Origin: VRUE01 sp963805455
Lineage (GTDB): Bacteria; Actinomycetota; Thermoleophilia; Solirubrobacterales; 70-9
DNA: 64,000 bases
NCBI GenBank assembly: GCA_963805455.1
Contig: CAWDUJ010000001.1
Coordinates: 248,001 to 312,000, forward strand
Direction of reading: 5' to 3'
Shown one piece after another: positions 1 through 8,228 of this stretch (positions within the stretch are counted from its first letter, which is position 1; every line of letters begins with the position of its first letter). The notes under the pieces are model-generated. The model ran no database searches, was not told the DNA's origin, and saw nothing but the letters and a program-made list of their open reading frames with translations. The position numbers and the translations under genes were made by a program.

Positions 1-344
1 TCGGCGCGGTGCTGCGTCGGGTCTCCCCGCCGGACGAGGAGGCGCCGCCGATCGTCCACGGGCCGCTGAGGGTCGAGCCGGCGACGCGCCGGGTGCTGCT
101 CGACGGCGAGGCGCTGGCGCTGACACTGCGGGAATTCGACCTCCTCGCCCACCTCGCCACCCACCCGGGGCGGGTCTACACGCGGGACCAGCTGATGGAA
201 GCCGTCTGGGGCGAGCCCTTCTTCGAGGACACCAGCACGGTCACCGTCCACGTCCGGCGTCTCCGCGCCAAGCTCGGCGACGACCCCCACGAACCCCGCT
301 TCATCGAGACTGTCTGGGGCGTCGGGTACAGGTTGCGGCCATGA
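1..344 (+). CDS. OmpR-family response regulator, C-terminal part (5' end outside window)
   Basis: This is the DNA-binding half of a two-component response regulator; the frame is open from base 3, so the receiver domain lies upstream of the window. The visible part starts in the linker typical of the family (AVLRRV) and contains a winged-helix domain: LTLREFDLLAHLATHPGRVYTR, then a recognition-helix region with TVTVHVRRLRAKLG, ending in the usual ETVWGVGYRLRP. Its TGA overlaps the ATG of the downstream histidine kinase (ATGA), so the two are co-translated partners. The GTG at 9 is probably internal and not a start. Confidence 0.93.
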   Translation, partial: GAVLRRVSPPDEEAPPIVHGPLRVEPATRRVLLDGEALALTLREFDLLAHLATHPGRVYTRDQLMEAVWGEPFFEDTSTVTVHVRRLRAKLGDDPHEPRFIETVWGVGYRLRP

Positions 345-1192
345 GGCGCGCGGTAGTCATCGCGATCGCCGCATTCCTCGCCGGCGCCGCCGCGGTTGCC
401 GTCCCGAGCAGGATGGGCGCCACCCAGATCGTCCTCGTCGTCCTCGCCGCCGCCGCCGCGGCGCTTGCCACCGCGCTCGCCGTGCGCCTGGCCATGGAGG
501 AGCGCTCGCGTCGCGACATCGAGGAGGCGCGGAGCCAGCTCGTCGCCGCCGCATCGCATGACCTGCGGACCCCACTCGCCTCGCTGCGGCTGCTGGTCGA
601 GTCGATCGACGATGGGGTGGCGACCGGTGAGACCCGCGACCGCTACCTGAAGGAGATCCGGACCCACGTCGCCGTGCTGAGCGACCTGATCGACGACCTC
701 TTCGAGCTCTCCCGGATCGAGGCCGGCGACATCTCCTGGACGATGCGCCAGGTCGAGCTCGGCGACCTGATCGGGGACACCGTCGCGGCGATGCGGGCTC
801 CGGCGGCGGAGCGCGGCGTCAACCTCGCCGCCGACCTTCCCGCGGGCCAGCTGATCGCCAGCGCCAATGCCGAGAAGGTCCAGCGGGTCCTGTTCAACCT
901 GATCCAGAACGGAATCCGCCACACGCCCGCCGACGGCAGCGTCACGGTTCGCGCGTATTCCGCCGGCGCCGGAGTCGAGGTCGAGGTCGCCGACAGCGGC
1001 GAGGGGATCCCGGCCGGGGACGGCGACCGGGTCTTCGAGGCTTTCTACCGTGGCGACGCGGCGCGGGGAGAGGAGGGGGCCGGTCTCGGCCTGGCGGTCT
1101 CGCGGGCGATCGTCGAAGCACATGGAGGAAGGATCTGGCTCGAAGACGGCTCTCCAGGGACCAGGGTTCACTTCACCCTCGGGTCCGCCTAG
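341..1192 (+). CDS. Sensor histidine kinase (HisKA/HATPase_c)
   Basis: Membrane sensor kinase partner of the upstream regulator. It has two N-terminal hydrophobic segments (about residues 4-20 and 29-50) with almost no loop between them, so the sensing domain is minimal. The H-box SHDLRTPLA has its phospho-acceptor His near residue 73. The N-box (NLIQNGIRHTP), G1 (DSGEGIP) and G2 (GAGLGLAVSRAIVEAHGG) of the ATPase domain follow. At 283 residues it is short for a kinase but complete. The stop overlaps tail-to-tail with the next gene through the tetramer CTAG at 1189-1192. Confidence 0.93.
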   Translation: MRRAVVIAIAAFLAGAAAVAVPSRMGATQIVLVVLAAAAAALATALAVRLAMEERSRRDIEEARSQLVAAASHDLRTPLASLRLLVESIDDGVATGETRDRYLKEIRTHVAVLSDLIDDLFELSRIEAGDISWTMRQVELGDLIGDTVAAMRAPAAERGVNLAADLPAGQLIASANAEKVQRVLFNLIQNGIRHTPADGSVTVRAYSAGAGVEVEVADSGEGIPAGDGDRVFEAFYRGDAARGEEGAGLGLAVSRAIVEAHGGRIWLEDGSPGTRVHFTLGSA

Positions 1193-2205
1193 CCAGAGAG
1201 TGCGGGATCGGCGGCGCCGGCGAGCAGTTCGACCGATCGCAGCCGATTGGGGACCGAGTCGGAGTAGTGGACGGTGATCAGCTCGTCGGCGCCGGTGGCA
1301 TCGGCGAACTCCGCCAGGTAGTCGGAGACCTGCTCGGGGACGCCGACAGCGGTGTAGGCGAGCATCTCATCGACGGCCGCGCCCTCGGGCGATTCGAGGA
1401 TTTGCCCGACCTCCTCCTCGGTGAGGCGCCGTTTGCCACGTCCGAATATCGCCCGGGCGCGGATCCGGCGGGCCGCCTCCAGCTGCTCCGCGGCGCCCTC
1501 CGGCGTCTCGGCGGCGATCACCCCGACGCCGGCGATCACGTACGGCTCGGTCAGCTGCGCGGATGGCCTGAACTCCTCCCGGTAGACGGCGATCGCCTGA
1601 TGCAGAAACCGCGGCGCGAAGTGGGAGGCGAAGGCGTAGGGAAGGCCGAGCTGGGCGGCGAGCTGGGCGCCGAACAGCGATGAGCCGAGGATGTAGAGCG
1701 GGACGTGGGTGCCGCTCCCCGGAATCGCCCGCACTCCTGGCAGCGGGCTCTCGTCCCCGAGGAGGCCCTGGAGCTCGACCACATCCTGGGGAAATCGCTC
1801 GCTGACGGCGGGATCGCGCCGCAGGGCGCGAAAGGTGTTCTGGTCGGTGCCCGGGGCGCGACCCAGGCCGAGGTCGATCCGCCCCGGATGCAGGGTCTCG
1901 AGGGTGCCGAACTGCTCGGCGATCACGAGGGGGGAGTGGTTCGGCAGCATCACGCCGCCGGCGCCGAGCCTGATGCTCTCCGTCCTGGCGGCGATGTGGG
2001 CGATCAGGACCGAGGTCGCCGAGGAGGCGATCGAGCTGATGTTGTGGTGCTCGGCGTACCAGATCCGCCGGTAGCCGCTGCTCTCGGCGACGCGGGCGAG
2101 CTCGACGCTGCCGGCGAAGCTCTCGGCGACCGTCTCCTCGCGCCCGACCGCCGCGAGGTCGAGGATCGAGAGCGGTGTCGAGGTCTGTGTCACGCAGCCA
2201 ACCAT
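1189..2205 (-). CDS. LLM-class flavin-dependent oxidoreductase (luciferase-like)
   Basis: F420- or FMN-dependent luciferase-like monooxygenase of about 338 residues. Family landmarks: LSILDLAAVG near the N-terminus, RIWYAEHHN, the strand GAGGVMLPNHSPLVIAEQFGTL and the segment RIDLGLGRAPGTDQ, the pattern of the single-subunit 'MsnO8-like' LLM group. I place the start at the ATG ending at 2205 because homology begins there; an open extension reaches 2349 but is unlike the family. No clear Shine-Dalgarno is visible. The physiological substrate cannot be told from sequence. Confidence 0.88.
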   Translation of the reverse strand: MVGCVTQTSTPLSILDLAAVGREETVAESFAGSVELARVAESSGYRRIWYAEHHNISSIASSATSVLIAHIAARTESIRLGAGGVMLPNHSPLVIAEQFGTLETLHPGRIDLGLGRAPGTDQNTFRALRRDPAVSERFPQDVVELQGLLGDESPLPGVRAIPGSGTHVPLYILGSSLFGAQLAAQLGLPYAFASHFAPRFLHQAIAVYREEFRPSAQLTEPYVIAGVGVIAAETPEGAAEQLEAARRIRARAIFGRGKRRLTEEEVGQILESPEGAAVDEMLAYTAVGVPEQVSDYLAEFADATGADELITVHYSDSVPNRLRSVELLAGAADPALSG

Positions 2206-2290
2206 AGGGTCCGAGGGGTTTGGCGGGGGGAGAACCGGGCACGTTTGAGTCTCAGTCAACCAGACGGATTCACCCGATCCAGGAGGAGAC

Positions 2291-3154
2291 ATGCCCAGAG
2301 CCCGCCGCCGATTTCTGATCCTTGTCCTCGCGCTTCTGGCGCTTGCCACAGCGGTTCCGGCGGCGCCGGCAACGGCCCAGCCGACCCGGTATGTCGCCCT
2401 GGGCGATTCCTACAGCGCCGCCTCCGGCGTCCTGCCGCCGGACTTCTCGGCTCCGCTCCAGTGCCTGCGCTCGACCCGGAACTACCCGCACGTGATCGCC
2501 CGCACGACCGGCGCCCAGCTCAAGGACGTCACCTGCGGCGCGGCGGAGACGAACGACTTCTTCGAACCCCAGTACCCGGGAGTCCCGCCGCAGCTGAACG
2601 CCGTCGGCGCCGATACCCAGCTGGTGACGATGACGATCGGCGGCAACGACAGCGGCGTCTTCCTCGACACGATCCTCGACTGCGGGACGGCGGGGGTGCT
2701 CACCCTCGGGCATGGAAGCCCCTGCAGGGACCGCTACGGATCCTCATTTGCCGACACGATCAGGAACACGACCTACCCCTCGCTGGTGCATTCGCTGGCG
2801 GCGGTTCGGGCGAAGGCGCCCGGGGCGAAGATCGGGGTCCTCGGCTACCCGTGGATCATGCCCGCCTCTGGCGGCTGCTTCTCGAAGATGCCGATCGCCA
2901 GCGGCGACGTCCCCTATGTGCGGGAAATCCAGGCGACGCTGAACGACGCCATCAGCCGCGCCGCGGCGGCGACCGGGGTCACCTACGTGGACCTCAGCGG
3001 GGCCTCCAACGGCCACGACGCCTGCAAGGCTGTCGGCGTCCGCTGGATCGAGCCGGTGCTGCAGGGAACGAACCCGGTCATCGTCCACCCCAACGCCCTC
3101 GGCGAGTCGGAGATGGCGAAGCAGGCCGTCGCGGTCCTCGGGCTCGGCACCTAG
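2291..3154 (+). CDS. Secreted SGNH/GDSL-family esterase/lipase
   Basis: Extracellular hydrolase, 287 residues. A signal peptide (RARRR, hydrophobic core, cleavage near ATA-Q at residues 28-30) is followed by block I GDSYSA with the nucleophile Ser near residue 40, block III GGND, and a C-terminal VHPNALGE that supplies the catalytic His of block V. Several Cys (for example QCLRST, DVTCGAAE, CFSKM) suggest disulphides, as in Streptomyces SGNH lipases and esterases. A strong ribosome site (AGGAGGAG, 2 nt before the ATG region) supports this start. The gene converges on the glycosyltransferase with a CTAG stop overlap. Confidence 0.92.
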   Translation: MPRARRRFLILVLALLALATAVPAAPATAQPTRYVALGDSYSAASGVLPPDFSAPLQCLRSTRNYPHVIARTTGAQLKDVTCGAAETNDFFEPQYPGVPPQLNAVGADTQLVTMTIGGNDSGVFLDTILDCGTAGVLTLGHGSPCRDRYGSSFADTIRNTTYPSLVHSLAAVRAKAPGAKIGVLGYPWIMPASGGCFSKMPIASGDVPYVREIQATLNDAISRAAAATGVTYVDLSGASNGHDACKAVGVRWIEPVLQGTNPVIVHPNALGESEMAKQAVAVLGLGT

Positions 3155-4446
3155 CTGCCGGCCGCGATCGCCTCCTCGATCAGGTCGGCGGCCCGCCGTG
3201 TCCCCTCGAGCGCCCGAAGCCTCTTCGACATCGCGGCCAGGCGGCCGGCCAGCGACGCGTCGGCAAGCAGCCGGTCGATCGCGCCGGTCAGTTCGGCGCC
3301 CTCGTGACCGTAGGTGTCGAGGCGGACCCCGAGGCCGGTCTCGTCGATGCGCTGGGCGTTGTCGTACTGGTCCCAGAAGAGCGGCAGGCCGACCATCGGC
3401 TTGCCGAAGAAGAGAGACTCGGTGACCGTGTTGTTGCCGCCGTGGGTGATCACGAGGTCGACCTGCGGCAGGATCGCCGTCTGCGGCAGGAACTCCTCGC
3501 CGGTCATGTTCCCGGCGAGCTCGAACTCGTCCGCCTGGGGGCCCTTGGAGACGATCACGCGGTAGGGCGAGTCGGCCAGCTCGGCGACCAGCTTCTGCAT
3601 CAGCGAGACGTCGGCCGAGCCCAGCGAGCCGAGGCTGAGGTAGACCAGCGGCCCCTCGCGCTCGGCCAGCTCGGGCGGCAGCTCCCAGTCCGGGTCGGTC
3701 GCCCGGACGCTGGCCTCGAGGTTGTGCCAGCGGTCACCCAGCGGTGAGTCGCGGCGGTAGTCGATCTCGTCCGGGTAGAGATAGAGGTTCATCAGCGGGC
3801 TCTCATGGATGAAGTCGTCGGGCGGAAGCGGAGGCGCGCCTCGCTCCTGGCAGTACTCGCTGAACTCCGCGTGCATCGGGCCGAGCGCCTCGCGATAGGC
3901 GTCCCAGAACTCCACCCAGCCGGAGCGATCCGCCTCCGGCAGCCCGGAAAAGGTCGGCGGGACCGCCGGGTCCTTCATCTCGGCGGGATTGCAGGAGGCG
4001 ATCCTGGCCCACGGCCGGCCGCAGGAGAGGAGGGCGGGGAAGCTGACGACGTTGTCCTCGACCAGCAGGTCGGGCTCTACCTCGTCGATGATCTCGAGCA
4101 GCCGGTCGTCGACGTAGCGGGCGCCGTCGATCAGCGCCTGGAAGGTCGGGGCGATGAATCCCGCGAGCTGGTCGATCGTCGGGTGCCGGAAGACGGGGGC
4201 CGTCTCGCGGATGAAGTCCTTCCAGAACTGGCCCGGCACTTCCTCAACCTCCGGCGGCGGCGTCAGCCGCATCAGCTTCTCCTCGAAGCCCTGCGCCTCG
4301 AGCGTCCCCTCGAAGGACTCCTCGATGATGAAGACGACGCGGTGGCCGCGGCGGCGGAGGACGTCGCCGATCCCGACGCAGTTGTTCGTCGGGCCGTAGG
4401 CCCCCTCGGGGAAGAAGACGATTGTCGAGGGCTCGGGGCTGCTCAC
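3151..4446 (-). CDS. MGT-family glycosyltransferase (GT-B, UGT-like)
   Basis: Nucleotide-sugar dependent glycosyltransferase of about 431 residues acting in the cytosol on a small lipophilic acceptor or macrolide-like compound (family knowledge). The N-terminal half opens with STIVFFPEGAYGPTNNCVGIGDVLRRRGHRVVF, the acceptor-side Rossmann fold. The C-terminal donor site shows VYLSLGSLGSAD and the signature THGGNNTVTESLFFGKPMVGLP, ending FWDQYDNAQR. I start it at the GTG ending at 4446, just before the fold begins; the frame stays open upstream to 4581, which would overlap the efeU promoter. The substrate is unknown. Confidence 0.9.
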   Translation of the reverse strand: MSSPEPSTIVFFPEGAYGPTNNCVGIGDVLRRRGHRVVFIIEESFEGTLEAQGFEEKLMRLTPPPEVEEVPGQFWKDFIRETAPVFRHPTIDQLAGFIAPTFQALIDGARYVDDRLLEIIDEVEPDLLVEDNVVSFPALLSCGRPWARIASCNPAEMKDPAVPPTFSGLPEADRSGWVEFWDAYREALGPMHAEFSEYCQERGAPPLPPDDFIHESPLMNLYLYPDEIDYRRDSPLGDRWHNLEASVRATDPDWELPPELAEREGPLVYLSLGSLGSADVSLMQKLVAELADSPYRVIVSKGPQADEFELAGNMTGEEFLPQTAILPQVDLVITHGGNNTVTESLFFGKPMVGLPLFWDQYDNAQRIDETGLGVRLDTYGHEGAELTGAIDRLLADASLAGRLAAMSKRLRALEGTRRAADLIEEAIAAGS

Positions 4447-4491
4447 AGGCGGCAACCAATCTATCCCGATCGAGCCTCCGGCCTTCCGAAT

Positions 4492-4510
4492 ACCTAGTGA
4501 CGTGCTAGGT
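4492..4510. promoter_or_regulatory. Inverted repeat ACCTAG-N7-CTAGGT between divergent genes
   Basis: A 6-bp perfect inverted repeat with a 7-bp spacer lies in the 122-bp gap between the glycosyltransferase (leftward) and efeU (rightward). It could be an operator for either gene. No matching copy was noticed elsewhere in the window, so the call is structural only. Confidence 0.4.
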
Positions 4511-4525
4511 TTTCGGTGATCCTTA

Positions 4526-4539
4526 TTAGGCGGGCCTAA
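4526..4539. promoter_or_regulatory. Putative iron-regulator (DtxR/IdeR-type) box upstream of efeU
   Basis: TTAGGCGGGCCTAA is an inverted repeat with 6-bp arms (TTAGGC/GCCTAA) and a 2-bp spacer, 29 bp before the efeU start. It matches the core of the actinobacterial IdeR/DtxR consensus at 11 of 14 positions, but the outer 5 bases do not match. A second, very similar box precedes the efeO remnant at 5593. Confidence 0.55.
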
Positions 4540-4568
4540 GAGTTCGCCCGTCAGGAGACCAGCACCAC

Positions 4569-5429
4569 TTGATCCCGACATTCGTAATCACCCTGAGAGA
4601 GGGCGTCGAGGCCTCGCTCATCGTCGGCATAATCGCCGCCTTCCTGGTCAAGGAGGGCCGCCAGGACGCGATGCGGCAGATGTGGATCGGGGTCGGGGTC
4701 GCGATCGTCCTCTGCGCCGCGGTCGGCGTCGGCCTCGATCTGATCGACCGGCAGCTGCCGCAGCGCGAGCAGGAGGGCCTGGAGACGGTGATCGGCGTCA
4801 TCGCGGTCGCCGCCGTCACCTACATGATCATCTGGATGCGCCGCCACGCCCGCGGCATCAAGGCGGCGCTGGAGGGCGAGGCCGCGACCGCGCTGGCCGC
4901 CGGCTCGACGATCGCCCTCGTCGCGATGGCCTTCCTCGCGGTTCTCCGCGAGGGCTTCGAGACCTCCGTCTTCCTCCTCGCCGCTTTCCAGGATTCCAGC
5001 GACACCACAGCCGCCGGCGCCGGCGCCCTGCTGGGCCTGCTCGCGGCGGTGGCGATCGGCCTCGGCCTCTATCGCGGTGGCGTCCGCATCAACCTGACCA
5101 AGTTCTTCCGGATCACCGGCCTCGTCCTCGTCCTTGTCGCCGCCGGGCTGCTCGCATCCGCCGCCCATACCGCCCACGAGGCGGGCTGGGTCACCAGCCT
5201 CCAGGCTCAGGCGGTCGACCTCACCTGGCTGGTCCAGCCGGGAACGATCAGCGGCTCGCTGCTTACCGGGATGCTCGGCCTGCAGCCGAGCCCGACCGTG
5301 ATCGAGGCCACGGTATACCTCGCCTATGCGGTGCCGATGACGCTTTACGTGGTCTGGCCCGACCAGCTGCGGCGGCGCCCGCGGATCCGCGCCCGCGGCG
5401 GTCAGGCCACCGCCGAGACCGCGGCCTGA
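4569..5429 (+). CDS. efeU: FTR1/EfeU-family ferrous/ferric iron permease
   Basis: Polytopic inner-membrane iron permease, 286 residues, about seven hydrophobic segments. Both iron-ligand motifs are present: REGVE at residues 10-14 and REGFE at 127-131, which define the FTR1/EfeU family. The start is a TTG at 4569 with GGAG upstream. An N-terminal VITLREG helix follows almost immediately, as in E. coli EfeU, so little could precede it. In other bacteria EfeU works with the periplasmic binder EfeO and the peroxidase EfeB; here both neighbours are only remnants, so the permease may act alone or with proteins elsewhere. Confidence 0.93.
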   Translation: MIPTFVITLREGVEASLIVGIIAAFLVKEGRQDAMRQMWIGVGVAIVLCAAVGVGLDLIDRQLPQREQEGLETVIGVIAVAAVTYMIIWMRRHARGIKAALEGEAATALAAGSTIALVAMAFLAVLREGFETSVFLLAAFQDSSDTTAAGAGALLGLLAAVAIGLGLYRGGVRINLTKFFRITGLVLVLVAAGLLASAAHTAHEAGWVTSLQAQAVDLTWLVQPGTISGSLLTGMLGLQPSPTVIEATVYLAYAVPMTLYVVWPDQLRRRPRIRARGGQATAETAA

Positions 5430-5447
5430 GCCCCCCGCGGGCCCGCG

Positions 5448-5570
5448 ATGAGCCCGATAACGCGCCGCAAACTGCTGAAGACAGCCGGGATCGGCGCCGC
5501 CGGGATCGGCATCGGCGCGACCGGCTAGCTCGCCGGCCAGGACTCGGCCGAGGCGAGCGGCCTATCCGAC
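5448..5570 (+). pseudogene. efeB: Remnant of efeB (Dyp-type peroxidase): Tat signal only
   Basis: A 26-codon frame (MSPITRRKLLKTAGIGAAGI...) is a twin-arginine signal (TRRKLL plus hydrophobic core) ended by TAG at 5526. Reading on past the stop in the same frame gives LAGQDSAEASG, a plausible continuation of the signal region, and then unrelated sequence. It sits 18 bp after efeU, where an EfeB peroxidase would be expected in an efe operon. No peroxidase domain (GXXDG motif) remains. The identity as efeB is inferred from position and the Tat signal; it could instead be the stub of another Tat substrate. Confidence 0.5.
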
Positions 5571-5592
5571 TGCATAGCTCATTGCGGGTGGG

Positions 5593-5606
5593 TTAGGGTG
5601 CCCTAA
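5593..5606. promoter_or_regulatory. Second putative iron box upstream of the efeO remnant
   Basis: TTAGGGTGCCCTAA is an inverted repeat with arms TTAGGG/CCCTAA (7-bp arms if the flanking G and C are counted) and TG in the middle, 36 bp before the ATG at 5643. Over 19 bp it matches the IdeR consensus at about 14 positions by eye. Together with the box at 4526 it argues for iron-dependent repression of both uptake genes. Confidence 0.58.
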
Positions 5607-5642
5607 CTCGTCCCACCGAAGAACAAGGAGCCTCGGAGCAGA

Positions 5643-6026
5643 ATGATGAAACACGTCGCCCGCGCCACCCTGATCGGGGCCACGCTCGGCCTTCTGGCGG
5701 TCTCCGTGACCGCCTGCGGATCAAACGAAGACGCCCCCGCGGGGGCGAAGACGCTCTCGTTCAAATTGACCGATGCCGGCTGCGACCCGCACAACGCCGA
5801 GGCGCCGGCGGGGCCGATCAACTTCGAGATCGAAAACGCCGGCAGCGGATCCGTCACCGAGCTCGAGGTCCTTGACGGGGAAACGATCCTCGGCGAGAAG
5901 GAGAACCTGACCGAGGGGCTCTCCGGCAGCTTCTCGCTGACCCTCGAGGAGGGCGAATACACACTGCGCTGCAACGGCGGCGAGGAAGAAGACGGGACGA
6001 TCACGGTCAGCGGCAGGGCAGGCTGA
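5643..6026 (+). CDS. efeO: EfeO-type cupredoxin-domain lipoprotein (truncated EfeO)
   Basis: Encodes 127 residues: a lipoprotein signal with lipobox VTAC (Cys 25) followed by a cupredoxin-like domain like the N-terminal domain of EfeO (KLTDAGCDPHNAEAPAGPINFEIENAG ... EEGEYTLRCNG). The two Cys expected in EfeO cupredoxin domains (GC and RC) are kept. The reading frame stops right after the domain, where a full EfeO would continue into its M75 iron-binding domain; that domain survives only as fragments downstream in other frames. The SD AAGGAG lies about 13 nt upstream. The product may be a working stand-alone cupredoxin or a pseudogene fragment. Confidence 0.75.
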   Translation: MMKHVARATLIGATLGLLAVSVTACGSNEDAPAGAKTLSFKLTDAGCDPHNAEAPAGPINFEIENAGSGSVTELEVLDGETILGEKENLTEGLSGSFSLTLEEGEYTLRCNGGEEEDGTITVSGRAG

Positions 6027-6276
6027 AGGCCGACCACGGCCCCGCGGTCGACGCCGCGATCACCGGACACCGCAGCTACCTCGCGCAGAACACCACCGAG
6101 CTGGTCGCCGCGACGAAGCCCTTTATGGCGGCGGTCGTCGCCGGCAGGGTCGCTCAGGCCAAGGCCCTCTACCCGGTACGAGCCTGAGCTCAGCCGACAC
6201 TCGCAGGCTGGCGCAGTCGATCGACATGCTCGCCGAGAAGCTCTCGCAGGTGCCGGCGGAAATCATCGGCGGATAA
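6023..6276 (+). pseudogene. efeO: Remnants of the EfeO M75 domain in two further frames
   Basis: From 6023 to 6187, one base out of frame with the cupredoxin ORF, the translation includes AAITGHRSYLAQNTTELV and AAVVAGRVAQAKALYPVR. This mirrors E. coli EfeO at the start of its M75 domain (AITAYKAYVMAETTQLV, IKAGDIEKAKALYAPTR). From 6184 to 6276, in a third frame, LSSADTRRLAQSIDMLAEKLSQV resembles the very C-terminus of EfeO (LTDADRNALKGPITALAEDLAQL). About 190 residues that should lie between, including the metal-binding core, are missing. So the locus has an internal deletion plus frameshifts. This accounts for most of the 308-bp gap before the PAP2 gene. Confidence 0.72.
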
Positions 6277-6334
6277 GAGAGGCGCTATCCGCTCTTTAGG
6301 TTCCCTGTAACACCGATGTGAAGAATCGCCAGGG

Positions 6335-6931
6335 ATGGAATGGTCGATCCTCCACGCCCTCAACGACTTCCTGCGCCAGCACGATGCCGTCGAGGACCCG
6401 CTCGTCTTCTATATCAACAGCTCCGAGCTGCTGTTCGCGGCGACCCTCGCGGTGATCTTCCTCGCGGCGCACGGCACCCGGTGGCGTGATTGGCGCCGGG
6501 CCGCCGTCGCAGCGGTCGGGAGCGCTGGTCTTGCGCTCGCCCTCGCCGCGGTGATCGGGAGCCTGGTCGATCGCGCGAGGCCGTTCGTCGCGGACCCGGG
6601 TCAGCTGCACCTCTTCCTCGCCCACTCTGCGGACGCGAGCTTTCCCAGCGACCACGCGACGGCCTCGTTCGCGATCGCGGTGGCGATCTTCCTGCGGAAG
6701 CCCCGCTGGGGAGTCGTCGCGATCGCCTTCGCCACGGTGCTTTCGGTGGGGAGGGTTGCGGCGGGCGTTCACTACCCGAGCGACGTGCTCGGCGGCGCCG
6801 CTCTCGGCTCCGCCGTGGCGGTCCTTCTCTGGGCGCCTCCGCTGCGCCGCAGGATCGACGCCGTCTCGGATCGGGCCGGCGGCTGGTGGGACGAGGCAGT
6901 CGCTCGGTCCCGGCGGGTTCTGGTTCGCTGA
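6335..6931 (+). CDS. PAP2-family membrane phosphatase (BcrC-like undecaprenyl-diphosphatase candidate)
   Basis: Integral-membrane phosphatase of 198 residues. All three catalytic PAP2 motifs are visible: the RARPF segment (after LVD), SFPSDHATASF with the PSDH core, and GRVAAGVHYPSDVLGG, which carries the catalytic His and Asp. Size and layout resemble BcrC-type undecaprenyl pyrophosphate phosphatases that recycle the cell-wall lipid carrier, but lipid phosphatases with other substrates share this pattern. It converges on the DMT transporter. Confidence 0.88.
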   Translation: MEWSILHALNDFLRQHDAVEDPLVFYINSSELLFAATLAVIFLAAHGTRWRDWRRAAVAAVGSAGLALALAAVIGSLVDRARPFVADPGQLHLFLAHSADASFPSDHATASFAIAVAIFLRKPRWGVVAIAFATVLSVGRVAAGVHYPSDVLGGAALGSAVAVLLWAPPLRRRIDAVSDRAGGWWDEAVARSRRVLVR

Positions 6932-6939
6932 GCTGCCTC

Positions 6940-7821
6940 TCAGGAGGCGATCGGCTGGAGGGCGGGTGGAGCCGCCCGGTCCGCGGCCGGGAGCAGCAGC
7001 GCCGAGGCGCAGACCATCAGGAAGGCCGAGGATTGGAGGACGACGCCGAGCGGATCGGAGGAGAGGGGGTCGCCGAAGACGAGCACGCCGGCCGCGATCT
7101 GGGTCGCGTTCGCGACCAGGCCCATCAGCCCGATCGTCTCGATCGCGCCGCCGCGCTGCAGGGCCGAGACCGCCGTGTACTGGGCGAGGATCCCGCAGAG
7201 GACGATGATCGCGACCCAGCCGGCCATGATCGGGACGCCGAGCCCTGCGGCTCCGGTGAGCCCCTTGATCGCGACCCCGGCGAGGGCGAAGAGCGTCCCG
7301 GCGAGGACCGCGAGCAGGACGCCGCCGTGAGGATGGAGCCGCTCGGAGCGGTGCCCGAGCGCCAGCCCCGCAGCGATCAGCGCCAGGCCGCCCTCGAAGC
7401 CGAGGATCGGCGCCCAATCGAACTGGGAGTGGTTGCCGCTGAACTGCGGCACCGTCACCGCGAGGAGGGCGAGACCGGCGCCGCCGAGCAACAGTGCCAG
7501 CCACTGGCGCCGTTCGACGCGGCTGCCGAAGAGCCGCTGCGACATCACCGCCAGGGTCACGGCGCCGCCGGCGACGATCCCCTGAACGAGGGAGATCGGC
7601 GCCATCGAGAGCGATGCGACGTGGATCAGCCAGGCGACAGCCGCGAGCCCCCATCCGGCGACGAACCAACGCGAACGGGCGAGCTCGCGGGCGCTCTTAA
7701 ACGGCCGGCGGAGGTGGACCGGAGGGACTCCCTGGCAACCGCGATGCTTGAACAGGCTCGACAGATTTGCCATCACGGCCGCGACCAGGGCGAGCGCGAT
7801 GCCGATCTGGGCTGACGCCAT
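6940..7821 (-). CDS. DMT-superfamily (EamA/NIPA-like) membrane transporter
   Basis: 293 residues with about nine or ten hydrophobic segments arranged as two repeats, typical of the drug/metabolite transporter superfamily. The N-terminus (IGIALALVAAVMANLSSLFKHRG) and the segment APISLVQGIVAGGAVTLAVMSQRLFG resemble the DMT group annotated near NIPA-like magnesium transporters. No substrate can be given. It lies 6 bp downstream of the zinc-ribbon gene on the same strand and probably shares a transcript with the helicase operon. Confidence 0.82.
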   Translation of the reverse strand: MASAQIGIALALVAAVMANLSSLFKHRGCQGVPPVHLRRPFKSARELARSRWFVAGWGLAAVAWLIHVASLSMAPISLVQGIVAGGAVTLAVMSQRLFGSRVERRQWLALLLGGAGLALLAVTVPQFSGNHSQFDWAPILGFEGGLALIAAGLALGHRSERLHPHGGVLLAVLAGTLFALAGVAIKGLTGAAGLGVPIMAGWVAIIVLCGILAQYTAVSALQRGGAIETIGLMGLVANATQIAAGVLVFGDPLSSDPLGVVLQSSAFLMVCASALLLPAADRAAPPALQPIAS

Positions 7822-7827
7822 CGAGGC

Positions 7828-8228
7828 CTATCCGCGGCCCACGGTTGCGCGGCGTGCGGTTGCGCGGTCGCGGTCGGCGCCCGGGGGCGGGCTCTCGTCC
7901 ATGTTCAGCCGTTTGCGCGCGGCGGCGACCGCCGAGGCGCTGGTACGGCAGGCCCTGGCGATCGTGTTGTCGGTGAGGGTCGGGGTCCGTCGCACCTCGA
8001 ACTCGATCAGGCCGGCCCGGCGGGCTTTGGCGCGGACGTCGGTGCTGCATTCCTCCGGGGTCGCCGCCAGGGCCTCCTCGGCGGCTCGCGCGCGCCGGCA
8101 GGCAAGGCAGAAGTCGCCGTCGGCGCTGCTCTCCCAGATCTCGGGGAGCGGGACGGGCGTGCCGTCGATCTGGCCGACCGCCATTCTGCAGCGGTCGCAG
8201 GTCCATCTCTTTGCCGCGGTGGCCGGGC

